In this document: one piece after another, positions 27,301 through 35,437 of the stretch
Layout: every line of letters starts with the position of its first letter
Position numbering within the stretch: the first letter of the stretch is position 1
DNA from: Panacibacter ginsenosidivorans
GTDB taxonomy: Bacteria > Bacteroidota > Bacteroidia > Chitinophagales > Chitinophagaceae
Direction: 5' to 3'
Assembly (NCBI RefSeq): GCF_007971225.1
Contig: NZ_CP042435.1
Coordinates: 310,001 to 374,000 of the forward strand
Length of the DNA: 64,000 nt
The notes under the pieces: model-generated
Told to the model about the DNA's origin: nothing
Seen by the model: the letters and a program-made list of their open reading frames with translations, nothing else
Database searches by the model: none
Program-made: the position numbers and the translations under genes

Positions 27301-29196
27301 GGCAAGAACATATGGGAATGTTTGCCCTCCATCTGTTGACATAGATATTTTCACATTGGCTGCAAGTGTGTTTGTACTGTTAACACTCCAGGTGATTGTT
27401 TGTGTTGTTCCGGCACCTACACTAACTGCTGTGTTGGGAGAGGTAACTGCAAAGGGTCCGGTAGTGCCGGAAACAGTTACAACCACATCATCACTGACAT
27501 TAGCACTGCCGCCACTATGATTATCTCTTACTGTAAATCTAAAGTTCAATGTTCTTGATACAGATGGCAATACTTCCCATTTACCTGTATTATTACTGTC
27601 TAGTACAACCTGAAGTCTTGGAAATGATCTGGATGTATTGGTGACAGGTAAGAAAGACCTGAAGGCAGGCCCCTTCGTAGTAGTTGATGTTGGGTAGGTA
27701 TTAGAATTTGTACTTGTGCCATATGCATCCATTTGTTCCCAGCAATAAGTTGGCACATCTGCTGCATCTGCATCTGTTGATGTTCCTGTTAAAATAAATG
27801 GTGTTGATTTTGGTACAGTATAATCTGATCCGGCATTGGCAGTAGGTAAATTATTGATTAAAGAACTGGTTGTACCACAAGTGTTACCCGAACCAGTTTG
27901 AATATAATCGGTTATCTGCTGAATACTAATTGCATGATAGTATGGATCACTGTGCGCCTGAAGATCTGTAGCACCCGTAATACCAGCATATCCCATAATT
28001 GTAGAAGCACTTCCAGGTTCTACCTGTGCTATTGTGCCTTCTATGCTATGCGTAAAAGTATGATTGCCACCTAACTGATGTCCCAATTCATGCGTCCAGT
28101 AATCTATGATAAGATAGTCGCCCTGATATTCTCCGTACATGTTCCATCCCCGACCTTTGCCGATAGAGCCTGAAGGTGTTTTGCAAACACAACCAATACA
28201 GCCTGCGTTGCCATTATTTTTTTCAGTATTATAATTAAGCATGTGGCCAATATCATAATTCGCATCACCTATTACACTTGTACAAGTGTTTTGGGTTTCA
28301 GTATTCCAGGTTGTTGTGGTAAAACTTGGTGTCCATGTACTAAATGGATCAGTAGTAGCGTCAAGATAAATGATACTTGTCTCATTCGATATGAGTACCA
28401 ATCTTAAATTAAATTCATTTTCAAAGACTGCATTTGCCTCGGTAGTATTCGAATTCGCTACGGCTAATATAATGGCTTTCTTCAATGCTACTGTGCTTGT
28501 ATCAGTTCCCGGAGCAACATCATCCAACACAGCTCTTGAATATTCTCCTGTTAAACATAAAGCCAATCTATAAGTGCGTAATACATTTGTATTTGCATTC
28601 TTGTCAGTAATTCCTCCTCCTATTGCATTGCTTAGTTGTACTTCGCTGTTTACTGTTTGATCTAATAAACATTCAAACCCGAATTTTTTAGCATCTCTTA
28701 ATTCCCTGTCGTATACAATATATGATTGACTGGAACGATCTATGGAACTGATGTAAAAAGTCTTTCTCTCTGAAGACATGATCACTGCATTAAATCCCAA
28801 TGGGGACATATCAAAACGAATACGGGAGCCAGGGTTATCAACACCCTGCCCTGCATATGATTTGATATTCGGAAATTTTGCAGCTAACGCAGGCTCCATA
28901 GAAGAGGCTTCCACAATCCTGAATCGCTCAATTTGCCCTTTTGAATTTGGCACCGAAATGATAAATGAAGAAGTAGCTGATGAAACACTTTTTTCTGAAG
29001 GTGCATTACGTAAGAGTTTCCTCATGGCTGATTCATTTAATTGAAATGAAACATAAGCCTGGGGTTTAAAATGTTTATGAAAAACATCTTTTCCTTTTGC
29101 GAATGAACTAGTAAGACTAATTTGCTTCCAGGGATTTTGTGCGTTTGCACAGAAGACAATCATGGCAAGAACCATGAGGAGTAATACTCTCTTCAT
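24364..29196 (-). CDS. T9SS-exported reprolysin-type metalloprotease with eight fibronectin III domains
   Basis: A 1610-residue secreted protease. Signal peptide (about 1-19, cleaved at CANAQ). A propeptide-like region runs to about 200. The M12B/reprolysin-like catalytic domain has zinc motif HELGHQLGGNH starting at His369 and a downstream Met-turn candidate (STIMGYAG). A cadherin/Ig-like stretch (about 450-660) is followed by eight consecutive fibronectin type III domains of about 85 residues, each with a GL.ASSIT..SATISW start. A pre-peptidase C-terminal type domain and a type A T9SS sorting domain (KVYPNPAHTIINIA) end the protein. Domains 3-5 are almost identical to each other. A role in degrading external protein is likely; the substrate is unknown. 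Confidence 0.93.
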   Translation of the reverse strand: MKRVLLLMVLAMIVFCANAQNPWKQISLTSSFAKGKDVFHKHFKPQAYVSFQLNESAMRKLLRNAPSEKSVSSATSSFIISVPNSKGQIERFRIVEASSMEPALAAKFPNIKSYAGQGVDNPGSRIRFDMSPLGFNAVIMSSERKTFYISSIDRSSQSYIVYDRELRDAKKFGFECLLDQTVNSEVQLSNAIGGGITDKNANTNVLRTYRLALCLTGEYSRAVLDDVAPGTDTSTVALKKAIILAVANSNTTEANAVFENEFNLRLVLISNETSIIYLDATTDPFSTWTPSFTTTTWNTETQNTCTSVIGDANYDIGHMLNYNTEKNNGNAGCIGCVCKTPSGSIGKGRGWNMYGEYQGDYLIIDYWTHELGHQLGGNHTFTHSIEGTIAQVEPGSASTIMGYAGITGATDLQAHSDPYYHAISIQQITDYIQTGSGNTCGTTSSLINNLPTANAGSDYTVPKSTPFILTGTSTDADAADVPTYCWEQMDAYGTSTNSNTYPTSTTTKGPAFRSFLPVTNTSRSFPRLQVVLDSNNTGKWEVLPSVSRTLNFRFTVRDNHSGGSANVSDDVVVTVSGTTGPFAVTSPNTAVSVGAGTTQTITWSVNSTNTLAANVKISMSTDGGQTFPYVLAASTPNDGTEAITVPNVTSGACRIKIEAIGNIFYDISNVNFYVGSCGTAIGLKASSITNSSATLGWTAVTGATSYDVDYRISPSGAWTNAATATTSTSVNITGLMQGTLYDFRVKTNCPLNNGDYATAQFTSLCSATPTGLTSSNITNSTATLSWTAVAGAASYKVDYKLSSASIWTRAANATTATTVDIANLVSSSVYNFRVRANCSSGSTAYISGTNFTTLCSAAPSGLSASSITNSGAILSWTASAGASSYTVDYKLASSGTWTNAATATTSTSVTLSGLSTGTVYDYRVRANCASGSTSYTSEQFTTLCNVAPSGLSASSVTNNSATISWSASTGAVSYDVDYKLTSTGIWTNAATATTSTSVNLNSLTAGSVYDYRVRANCAAGSTSYTGAQFTTLCDIAPTGLSASSITNTSATISWSASSGAVSYDFDYKLTSTGTWTNAATATTSTSVNLSGLTTGSGYDYRIRANCSSGSTTYTSAQFTTLCSTAPSGLAASSITTSSASISWSSATGATSYDVDYKDAASSSWINAATGTTAISVDLSSLNYSTVYDWRVKTNCASGSSAYSTSQFTTATPVCNDPSGLVSSAISSSTATISWSAVTGAASYDIDYKDAASINWVNAATGTTATSVNLSSLNANTTYDWRVRTNCIYGNTSNYTTAQFTTLIAVGCGVPVTLTTTNITASSATFNWTAVSGALGYTAGYRATNTQNWINVASGTTATSVNVSGLLSETNYEWRVKAVCASGSSAYNTTSFTTSATCPGKFDTTANNNNFATAVDIPFSTDVYGTINASGDVDYYKLTIPAPGPITVTLTNLPADYNIYTYNVNQKFTGSSINTGTANESITITVAKGTHYIKVAGANANEYNASTCYTLRAVQGTGPSSKDASSLIAQQSKSGMKVYPNPAHTIINIATTKMPEQSVIKIADVYGRTIMQQKGAANTKIDVSRLTAGSYFVTVITKEGSIIYNTKFVKY

Positions 29197-29693
29197 ACAG
29201 GTTTTTGTTTAAGAATTGGATTTTATCCCGATCATCACTAAATAAATTTATCCAACTATAAAGGTTGGAATAATTTAAGGAAAGACAATCAGTGAGTCCG
29301 GTTTAACTTTTGATTTAGAACATTGATTTATACAGTAAAGTAAACGTTATACTTTTTAATTTTATTTACACATTAAAGATTTTAATACTCTTTTAAAGTA
29401 ATACGCATACTTAACAGTATTGACAGCCAATAAGAAACTAATAATATTTTTTTTGATACCAGCAATTGCTTACATGGCATCATCTCTTGCGAGGCAATAC
29501 TTTCATCTGCAGGATAAAGATTTTGCTGAAAAATAAAACCAGCTATAAAGAGCAAAAATATATTATAGCTGAAAAGTACTTTGTTGTACAAGAGTGCGAC
29601 GCAAGAGGTGATGCCACATATTATAGAGCCTGGCTCAAAAAAATAAAATTAATATTGAGTAAGAGGACACTACTTTGCAATGGAAATAAAAAA
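29197..29693. other. 497-bp spacer upstream of the metalloprotease
   Basis: AT-rich. It contains dispersed element copy 13 (29586-29644). A 69-codon minus-strand ORF (29382-29591) crosses the element head and has no supporting features, so no gene is called. Confidence 0.55.
29586..29644 (+). repeat. Dispersed intergenic element copy 13
   Basis: Consensus head (29586-29605), the second middle type (AGGTGATGCCACATATTA) and a consensus tail GCCTGGCTCAAAAAAATA. Confidence 0.93.
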
Positions 29694-30158
29694 TTATACA
29701 GGTATACTGCAGTTAATCCATTCAGGATCAAAAATAGTGTTGTATTTTTTGTAGAAATTTATTGCAGGCTCATTCCAGTTTAGCACCTGCCAGGCAATAC
29801 CACTAAAATTTTTTTCTTTAGCTTCGGCAATAAGCGCATGGAAAAGCAACTTACCAATTCCTTTACCTCTTGCAGCTTCAGTAACAACAAGGTCTTCAAG
29901 ATACATGCGCTGCCCTTTCCATGTAGAATAACGAATATAGTAAAGTGCAAATCCAAGAATATTTTTGTTTTTATCTGTATCATTTATCTCTTCGGCCACA
30001 AATGCCCACCACACGGGTTTTTCGCCAAAGCCACTTTCTTCAAAATGTTCCAGCGCAACAGTAACCTCATCAGGTGCTTTTTCATAAACAGCCAGCTCTT
30101 TTATTAATTCAAGTAACCTTTTGCAATCTTTTCTTTCTGCTTTTCTTACAATAATCAT
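29694..30158 (-). CDS. GNAT N-acetyltransferase (diamine acetyltransferase-like)
   Basis: A 154-residue acetyl-CoA-dependent transferase resembling spermidine/spermine or thialysine acetyltransferases: RKAERKDCKRLLELIKELA at the N-terminus, YLEDLVVTEAARGKGIGKLL (acetyl-CoA loop RGKGIG) and a C-terminal WNEPAINFYKKYN. The acceptor is predicted from overall resemblance only. It follows the FAD oxidase gene on the same strand after 10 bp, so both are probably one operon. If polyamines or amines are substrates, the oxidase and acetylase could serve the same nitrogen metabolism (inference). Confidence 0.88.
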   Translation of the reverse strand: MIIVRKAERKDCKRLLELIKELAVYEKAPDEVTVALEHFEESGFGEKPVWWAFVAEEINDTDKNKNILGFALYYIRYSTWKGQRMYLEDLVVTEAARGKGIGKLLFHALIAEAKEKNFSGIAWQVLNWNEPAINFYKKYNTIFDPEWINCSIPV

Positions 30159-30168
30159 AAATATTTAT

Positions 30169-31113
30169 TTATAAACCTTCAACGATTTTCGCTACTTCTG
30201 CTGCGCAACCAAATGCAAGTGTAAAGCCACTTCCGCCATGCCCATAATTATGAATGATATTGGTTTCTGTTTCATGCTCCACTCTTACTTCGGGCCTATA
30301 TGGCCTCAATCCCGCCCAGCTACCCAATACTTTTTGCTCTTTTAAAAATGGAAATGTTTCATAAGCATTATTCAGCAAGCGGTGTATGGTTACAGGTTCT
30401 GTTTGTTCCTGCTCCACGTGTTCTTCATAAGTACCGCCAATAATAATGGCATCTTTACGGGGTACGATATACAATGGCTTTTCATTGTCAAGATATAGAT
30501 GCATATCATGTAATGGTGAAAGTAATGCTACCTGTCCACGCACAGAAATTATGGAAGTATCGTTACATAATGATCTTGATCCCAGTGCTGAACAATTGAT
30601 GACAAAGTCATAATCATTTGTAAGCTCAGTAAAACCTTTTATTTCCTGTTGAATAAATTTTACGCCATCTGCGGTTAATTTTTTTTGCAGAAAAGGCAAA
30701 AATATTTGCGTTTCTATAAGTGGCACCTGCACTTCGTAGCCAATAGCAATATCTTCTGGAAGTTCATATGCGTGCATCATGCGCATACTGCCTTTTGGCA
30801 TAAAATCTATCCACACCGGTTCTCCATCCTCCATTCCTTTTCGCTGTACTTTGATGAGCTTTCGCATACTGATACCGGTCTCAGAACGCTTTGCCATTTC
30901 AGTATAAACCATATAGGTTTGCCTGCACCAATTTATACCACGCTTATCGTTTCGGATATGATAAGGAAACCAAAACGCTGCGGCTTTATTTGAAGTAATG
31001 TTTGGTGAAAACGCATTGGCGTAAATAGTAATATCATGCCCGTTTTCTTTTAGTAAAGATGCAGAAGACATACCGCTTATACCTGCACCTATAATAGCAA
31101 TTTTTTTACCCAT
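30169..31113 (-). CDS. FAD-dependent oxidoreductase of the D-amino-acid oxidase family
   Basis: Oxidises an amine or amino acid with FAD. The N-terminal Rossmann motif is KIAIIGAGISGMSSASLL, with Gly9, Gly11 and Gly14. The central part has the DAO-type CSALGSRSLCND segment and RGQVALL. The C-terminal HNYGHGGSGFTLAFGCA is the classical DAO FAD-binding signature. The protein is 314 residues long, close to eukaryotic-type D-amino-acid and D-aspartate oxidases. It is cytoplasmic, without a signal peptide. It heads a two-gene unit with the acetyltransferase. Confidence 0.9.
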   Translation of the reverse strand: MGKKIAIIGAGISGMSSASLLKENGHDITIYANAFSPNITSNKAAAFWFPYHIRNDKRGINWCRQTYMVYTEMAKRSETGISMRKLIKVQRKGMEDGEPVWIDFMPKGSMRMMHAYELPEDIAIGYEVQVPLIETQIFLPFLQKKLTADGVKFIQQEIKGFTELTNDYDFVINCSALGSRSLCNDTSIISVRGQVALLSPLHDMHLYLDNEKPLYIVPRKDAIIIGGTYEEHVEQEQTEPVTIHRLLNNAYETFPFLKEQKVLGSWAGLRPYRPEVRVEHETETNIIHNYGHGGSGFTLAFGCAAEVAKIVEGL

Positions 31114-31210
31114 TGTAAATCTGAAAGCGATAAAATTATTGATTTTATGCTATCATTTACAGGTAATTTTCTTTTCAAAAAAATTAGGCGATTTCTGTAT
31201 TACCAGATAT

Positions 31211-31269
31211 AATTTTTGGGAGTCAGCTGTATGTTGCTATAAAGCTTTTGTTGCGTCGCACTCTTCAGC
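31211..31269 (-). repeat. Dispersed intergenic element copy 14
   Basis: Minus-strand head variant AGCTGAAGAGTGCGACGCAA (31250-31269) with the AAAGCTTTATAG middle. The tail is degenerate (GCTGACTCCCAAAAATTATA). Confidence 0.82.
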
Positions 31270-31301
31270 TGTATCAATGCAATTTGGCAGAAACAATATC
31301 T

Positions 31302-32132
31302 TTAATAATAGCTGAATGATATGTTATAGTTGTTATGCATGCCTATATTATCGCCATTTAAGAATACCATGTCTCCATCTTTTTTTACCGGAAGTTTATT
31401 TTGGTAAGTATACCTGTATGTAATTGCATAATTAATTCCATCGCCGGTTCTTGTTTCTTTGCATGGATTATTTTTTTGCAATACTATTCCGGGTAACAAT
31501 ATTAGGTGATCGCCTGATTTATGCAATAAAGAGAAATCATCTGCATTCGTATTGCTGTCATAATTTTCATAAGTGTCAATATAAAATGATTCTGCCTGTT
31601 TATCAGGTATTTCAATCCGGTGATCGATAAGTTTCGAAAGATTGCCATCTGTGTAATACTCCAGTTGCAAAGTTCTTTCCGGAATAATTCGGCTGCTTGT
31701 TTCAATAATGTTCCATGCTACTTTAATGAGTTGCTTAGAATCATTATAAGAGAAAATACTTTCTTTAAAAATAATCCCGGCTTCATTTATATAATTAATT
31801 TTTATGACCTTACCATTTTCATATACATATTGTAAGCGTTCTTTATTAACCGCTGTATTATTTTGAATCTGGATTATGCGTCCATTTAAATACGATAAGG
31901 TGTAAACGCCTGCACTGCTCTGATAATTTACTGTTGTAATAAAAGCCGAATCATCATATTCAAAATGATAGTAAGGCGATGGAAGGTTCCGTATAATCAT
32001 GTCTTTCAAAAGAACCGTTTGTGTATCTACAGGCTCGCCTACAGGTAAAGGTGTAGGACCTGCAATATCTTTGTTTTTGCAACTACCTGCAAACACGAGC
32101 AATGTAATGATGATATATGAACTGTATTTCAT
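31302..32132 (-). CDS. Predicted lipoprotein with YD-like repeats
   Basis: Start placed at 32132 (MKYSSYIIITLLVFAGSCKN) because this yields a lipobox ending AGSC. The longer frame from 32225 adds 31 residues with no signal. The mature part shows repeated strands of the kind FEYDDS, LSYLNGRIIQIQ, YVYENGKVIKINY, FSYNDSKQLIKV and LEYYTDGNLSKLI. These resemble the short YD/RHS-like repeats of DUF4595-type Bacteroidota lipoproteins. Likely faces the periplasm or cell surface. Function unknown. Confidence 0.75.
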   Translation of the reverse strand: MKYSSYIIITLLVFAGSCKNKDIAGPTPLPVGEPVDTQTVLLKDMIIRNLPSPYYHFEYDDSAFITTVNYQSSAGVYTLSYLNGRIIQIQNNTAVNKERLQYVYENGKVIKINYINEAGIIFKESIFSYNDSKQLIKVAWNIIETSSRIIPERTLQLEYYTDGNLSKLIDHRIEIPDKQAESFYIDTYENYDSNTNADDFSLLHKSGDHLILLPGIVLQKNNPCKETRTGDGINYAITYRYTYQNKLPVKKDGDMVFLNGDNIGMHNNYNISFSYY

Positions 32133-32257
32133 AGCGCAGATATTATGAGCTGCAAATTGTATGGTTCTGTGCCAGGTAAACAAGTGCTGTTGTATGAACT
32201 GAAGAATATTCTGTATGTGTTGCACTTATTTATAAAAGCTGAATGAAGTAACTATCT

Positions 32258-32312
32258 GCACAAGTGAGTGACACAACGAAGCCTAATGAAAGATTTTCGG
32301 ATGAAAAAGAAA
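32258..32312 (+). repeat. Dispersed intergenic element copy 15 (GTGACAC class)
   Basis: Head GCACAAGTGAGTGACACAAC (32258-32277), then GAAGCCTAATG and a degenerate tail. It lies in the divergent gap between two lipoprotein genes. Confidence 0.82.
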
Positions 32313-32390
32313 TCAAACCCAACATTCTCTTTTGGTAAGACGTATAGTATTATATCGCAGTTACATTTTTAAAACTTTCTGATTATTAAT

Positions 32391-32858
32391 ATGAAAAAGC
32401 AAAACTTGTTAGCGCTTGCTATTATTTCTCTAAGCTCTATTCTATTGCTATTGGCTTGTAATACCCCCGACCCTGCGCCATTACCAGAAAAAATTCAAAA
32501 ACTTATTCAAACCAATTGGAAAATAAATGAGATAACCGTACCCAAAAAAACAGGCTCCGGTGACAGCAGTATATTATTATCATGCATGAATGATGACCTT
32601 ACACTTTTTGGGTCAAATGGTGTTTTTGAATTGCAGGATGGTACACTCAAATGCGATTCAACTAATTTTTATTATAGTAAAGGTTATTGGGGCTATGACC
32701 TGAATAATGACTCTGTTCAGCTGGCCGTAATAACGCCGGCTTCAAAATATATTTCATGGAAAGTGCTTACGCTGAATGATTCTGTTTTAAAGGTGACTTA
32801 TATAGACAGTCTTGTTCCTGCTAATAAAATCACAAAAACAATTTCATTTAAAAAATAA
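32391..32858 (+). CDS. Lipocalin-like lipoprotein
   Basis: A 155-residue lipoprotein with signal and lipobox LLLLAC (Cys23). After a Pro-rich linker the sequence (LIQTNWKINEITVPKK, LTLFGSNGVFELQDG, YYSKGYWGYDLNNDSVQL, ISWKVLTLNDSVLKVTY) shows the W-start and eight-strand rhythm of the small lipocalin-like/DUF5004-type domains found on Bacteroidota lipoproteins. Assignment is by pattern only. It precedes the ECF sigma gene by 57 bp on the same strand and may share its transcript. Confidence 0.72.
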   Translation: MKKQNLLALAIISLSSILLLLACNTPDPAPLPEKIQKLIQTNWKINEITVPKKTGSGDSSILLSCMNDDLTLFGSNGVFELQDGTLKCDSTNFYYSKGYWGYDLNNDSVQLAVITPASKYISWKVLTLNDSVLKVTYIDSLVPANKITKTISFKK

Positions 32859-32915
32859 TTTGAAAGGCTCTGTATTATTTATTCAATTTTGCAGCGCCTT
32901 TAAACAATCAATACT

Positions 32916-33476
32916 TTGACGCAGGAGGAATTACTGGTAATATTGGAAGAATGCCGGGAGAATAAAAGAGCTGCCCAGGAAAAACTGTATAAATATTTTT
33001 ATACAGATATGTTTCGCCTTTGCCAAAGATATGCAGGAGATCCGCATGCTTCTTTAAGTATAGTAAATGATGCTTTCCTGAAAGTTTTTAAAAATATAGT
33101 ACACTACCGCGAAACGTTGGGTCATTTTAAATCATGGCTTAAAACAATTGTAATTAATACCGCTATTGATTATTTACGCAGCCAGAAAAAAGATATAAGA
33201 GTGGTACATATAGACCATATAGAAGAGCCTGGAGATGAGGATTTTGCTTTAAAGTATCAATGGAAGCATGATGAACTGATGCAACACTTACAATCTCTTC
33301 CCAATATTACACGGACTGTTGTAAACCTGTTTGCGTTTGATGGCTATACGCACAAAGAAATTGCACAGCACCTGGATATTACAGAAACAACGAGCCGCTG
33401 GCATCTTTCAGAAGCACGTAAAAGACTAAGGGTAAGCCTGCAGTTAAACAACCCAAAAAAACTGGCAAAAACATGA
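32916..33476 (+). CDS. ECF RNA polymerase sigma factor (TTG start)
   Basis: Alternative sigma factor of the extracytoplasmic-function type. Region 2 (QEKLYKYFYTDMFRLCQRYAGD ... LKTIVINTAIDYLRSQKK) and region 4 (LPNITRTVVNLFAFDGYTHKEIAQHLDITETTSRWHLSEAR) are intact over 186 residues. No in-frame ATG lies near the expected N-terminus. The TTG at 32916 gives the usual beginning (TQEELLVILEECRENKRAAQEKLY). The stop overlaps the start of the next gene by four bases (ATGA), coupling it to a membrane-anchored partner. Confidence 0.93.
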   Translation: MTQEELLVILEECRENKRAAQEKLYKYFYTDMFRLCQRYAGDPHASLSIVNDAFLKVFKNIVHYRETLGHFKSWLKTIVINTAIDYLRSQKKDIRVVHIDHIEEPGDEDFALKYQWKHDELMQHLQSLPNITRTVVNLFAFDGYTHKEIAQHLDITETTSRWHLSEARKRLRVSLQLNNPKKLAKT

Positions 33477-34693
33477 GTGACGACCTGCGATATTATTTCT
33501 TTGATCAAGAGGCAGATGGTCAGCCTTCTATTTCTGCTGAAGAAGGCTGGCAACAAATGCAGCAATTGCTTAATGCTGACATGCCGCTATTATCAAAAAG
33601 AAAACCACGCCGGTATATTTTTTTTATAACAGGAGTATTAACAACAATCATTTTCCTAACAACAGCCTTGCCTTTAAAAAATTATTTAGTGCACGGTAAT
33701 GAAACATCTGTTTTTAAACATAATATTATATCAAAAGCAAAGAAGCATGTTGTAGCAACGCAAGACGAAAATACTAATAACAAGATAAAAGCAACTACCG
33801 CACAGCATAGATATGTAAACCATCCTATAGGAAACCAAATGACTTCAGCAGGATTTAATGATGCAGTTATTGATTCATATAATTCCAACACTCCAAACGA
33901 TATTTTAGTAAATATATATGGCGACAAAACGAAATCTAATGAAGTAACGCTTAACAACCCCCTCATTAATAAAGATACTATAAGCAGTATTACTACTAAA
34001 ACGGATAATAAAGAAGAAAAAACTACTGCACAAAGCAGTGAACAAAAAAAATCAGCAAAAACTGTTTATAAAAAATGGTATTTGAATGGTGGCCTGGCTG
34101 AAAATATTTCTTTAAGCAATACTACGCATGCATTACAACCCTATCCTTTTGCAGAATTACAATACCAGTTTGTACCACGTTTTTTTGTCTCTGCATCTTT
34201 AGCTTTATTTGCTCCGGTGGGCTCAAATGCAAATGGCATTAAAAGAACAGTTTATCTAAATGACACATCTGCAGATGTAAGCAGATACAATGAAAAGCTC
34301 AATTATCAAAAATTATCTTATGCCGATCTTTCATTAACTGCCGGTATAAAATTGACCAGTAAAATATCTGTACAAAGCGGTGTGCAGTTTTCTCGCCTCT
34401 TAAGTACAAAAACCAAAACCTCTCTTGATCCATATGACTTTGATAGTAACAGGATACGCGTAACTGATGTGGGCACATTAGCTCCAATACCGTCAGCAGC
34501 TCCTGTATACAATAATATGATCGATCCCCATAAGTTGGATATAAGATACATTGCAGGCATCAGCTACAATGCAAAAAAAATCTCCTTTAGTATGCAATAC
34601 CAGGCAGGTGTAAGACCTGTTCTAAAAGGCGCAGCAGTATCTTCTGATAAAAATAAATTGATTACATTAAGAGCAGCTTACCGGTTTAAGTAA
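33473..34693 (+). CDS. Membrane-anchored partner of the ECF sigma factor with a barrel-like C-terminus
   Basis: A 406-residue protein with no N-terminal signal peptide. A 45-residue cytoplasmic head (MSDDLRYYFFDQEADGQP ...) is followed by one membrane segment at about 47-65 (YIFFITGVLTTIIFLTTALPL), a long polar Asn/Thr/Lys-rich linker (about 70-205), and a C-terminal part whose strands (WYLNGGLAENISLS, AELQYQFVPRFFVSASLALF, YADLSLTAGIKLTSK, ITLRAAYRFK) look like an outer-membrane beta-barrel. Position and ATGA overlap with the sigma gene suggest an anti-sigma role for the head. The family is one I know only from gene context, and the combined topology is unusual. Confidence 0.75.
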   Translation: MSDDLRYYFFDQEADGQPSISAEEGWQQMQQLLNADMPLLSKRKPRRYIFFITGVLTTIIFLTTALPLKNYLVHGNETSVFKHNIISKAKKHVVATQDENTNNKIKATTAQHRYVNHPIGNQMTSAGFNDAVIDSYNSNTPNDILVNIYGDKTKSNEVTLNNPLINKDTISSITTKTDNKEEKTTAQSSEQKKSAKTVYKKWYLNGGLAENISLSNTTHALQPYPFAELQYQFVPRFFVSASLALFAPVGSNANGIKRTVYLNDTSADVSRYNEKLNYQKLSYADLSLTAGIKLTSKISVQSGVQFSRLLSTKTKTSLDPYDFDSNRIRVTDVGTLAPIPSAAPVYNNMIDPHKLDIRYIAGISYNAKKISFSMQYQAGVRPVLKGAAVSSDKNKLITLRAAYRFK

Positions 34694-34781
34694 GACACTA
34701 TTAGCGGGCCATCAATAAATCAGTTTTAGCAAGCTTATTTTTCAGCGCAAAATAAACCTACTGTTCAAACGCATTCAGTTT

Positions 34782-34836
34782 GTACAAGAGTGCGACGCAA
34801 CAAAAGCTCAATCATATTCTTAGCCAGGTTCTAAAA
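34782..34836 (+). repeat. Dispersed intergenic element copy 16
   Basis: Consensus head (34782-34801), middle AAAAGCTCAATCA, tail GCCAGGTTCTAAAA. Confidence 0.92.
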
Positions 34837-34929
34837 CTCGCGACTGTGGATAAAAACACTTTAACAAGTTATTTGATAACATAGACGTAGTCTGGTGCGT
34901 TTCATGCATAGTATTGCAAAACAATTTTT

Positions 34930-35394
34930 ATGCGCAAGTTTTTGATCCTCCTTATAGCACTATGCAGCACCGCAATTGTAAACGCTCAAAGCACTTATAG
35001 CCGTGCAATTGGCGTAAAAGTACCCGGTGGTTTTTCTGCTACTTATAAACAATTTCTTACAGAGACTAATAATGTGGAAGCGCAGTTAACCTTATGGAAT
35101 AAAGGTTACAGGGCAAGCGCTTTGTACGAATTTAATTTTTACAGTTTTAAAAATGTTGAAGGGCTTGCATGGTTTGTTGGCCCGGGTGTACATATTGGTT
35201 TCTGGAAAGATAATTATCAAAAAGATTATAACAGCCGTGCAGATTTTGGTGTGGATGGAATTATTGGTTTTGATTATAAATTTAAAGACATCCCTGTCAA
35301 TGTAAGTGTTGACTGGCAGCCAGCCGTAACACTGGTAGGCTCTGCGGGCTTTACACCATCGTACGGTGGTATAGCTGTTCGTTATACTTTTTAA
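34930..35394 (+). CDS. Small secreted/outer-membrane barrel protein, first of a tandem pair
   Basis: A 154-residue protein with a signal peptide cleaved near VNAQ. The mature region starts AIGVKVPGGFSATYKQFL, carries GLAWFVGPGVHIGFW and GVDGIIGFDYKFKDIPVNVSVDWQPA, and ends on the aromatic strand GGIAVRYTF, as expected for a small barrel in the outer membrane. The next gene encodes a clear paralogue, so this is a tandem duplication. Function unknown. Confidence 0.8.
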   Translation: MRKFLILLIALCSTAIVNAQSTYSRAIGVKVPGGFSATYKQFLTETNNVEAQLTLWNKGYRASALYEFNFYSFKNVEGLAWFVGPGVHIGFWKDNYQKDYNSRADFGVDGIIGFDYKFKDIPVNVSVDWQPAVTLVGSAGFTPSYGGIAVRYTF

Positions 35395-35437
35395 TCTTTT
35401 GTTGTCATAATTTTTTCACTTCAAAACAAACATCAGA

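Noticed and set aside
29382-29591. 69-codon minus-strand ORF in the spacer above the metalloprotease
   Set aside because: Its first codons are made of the dispersed element head and no signal, motif or terminator supports it.
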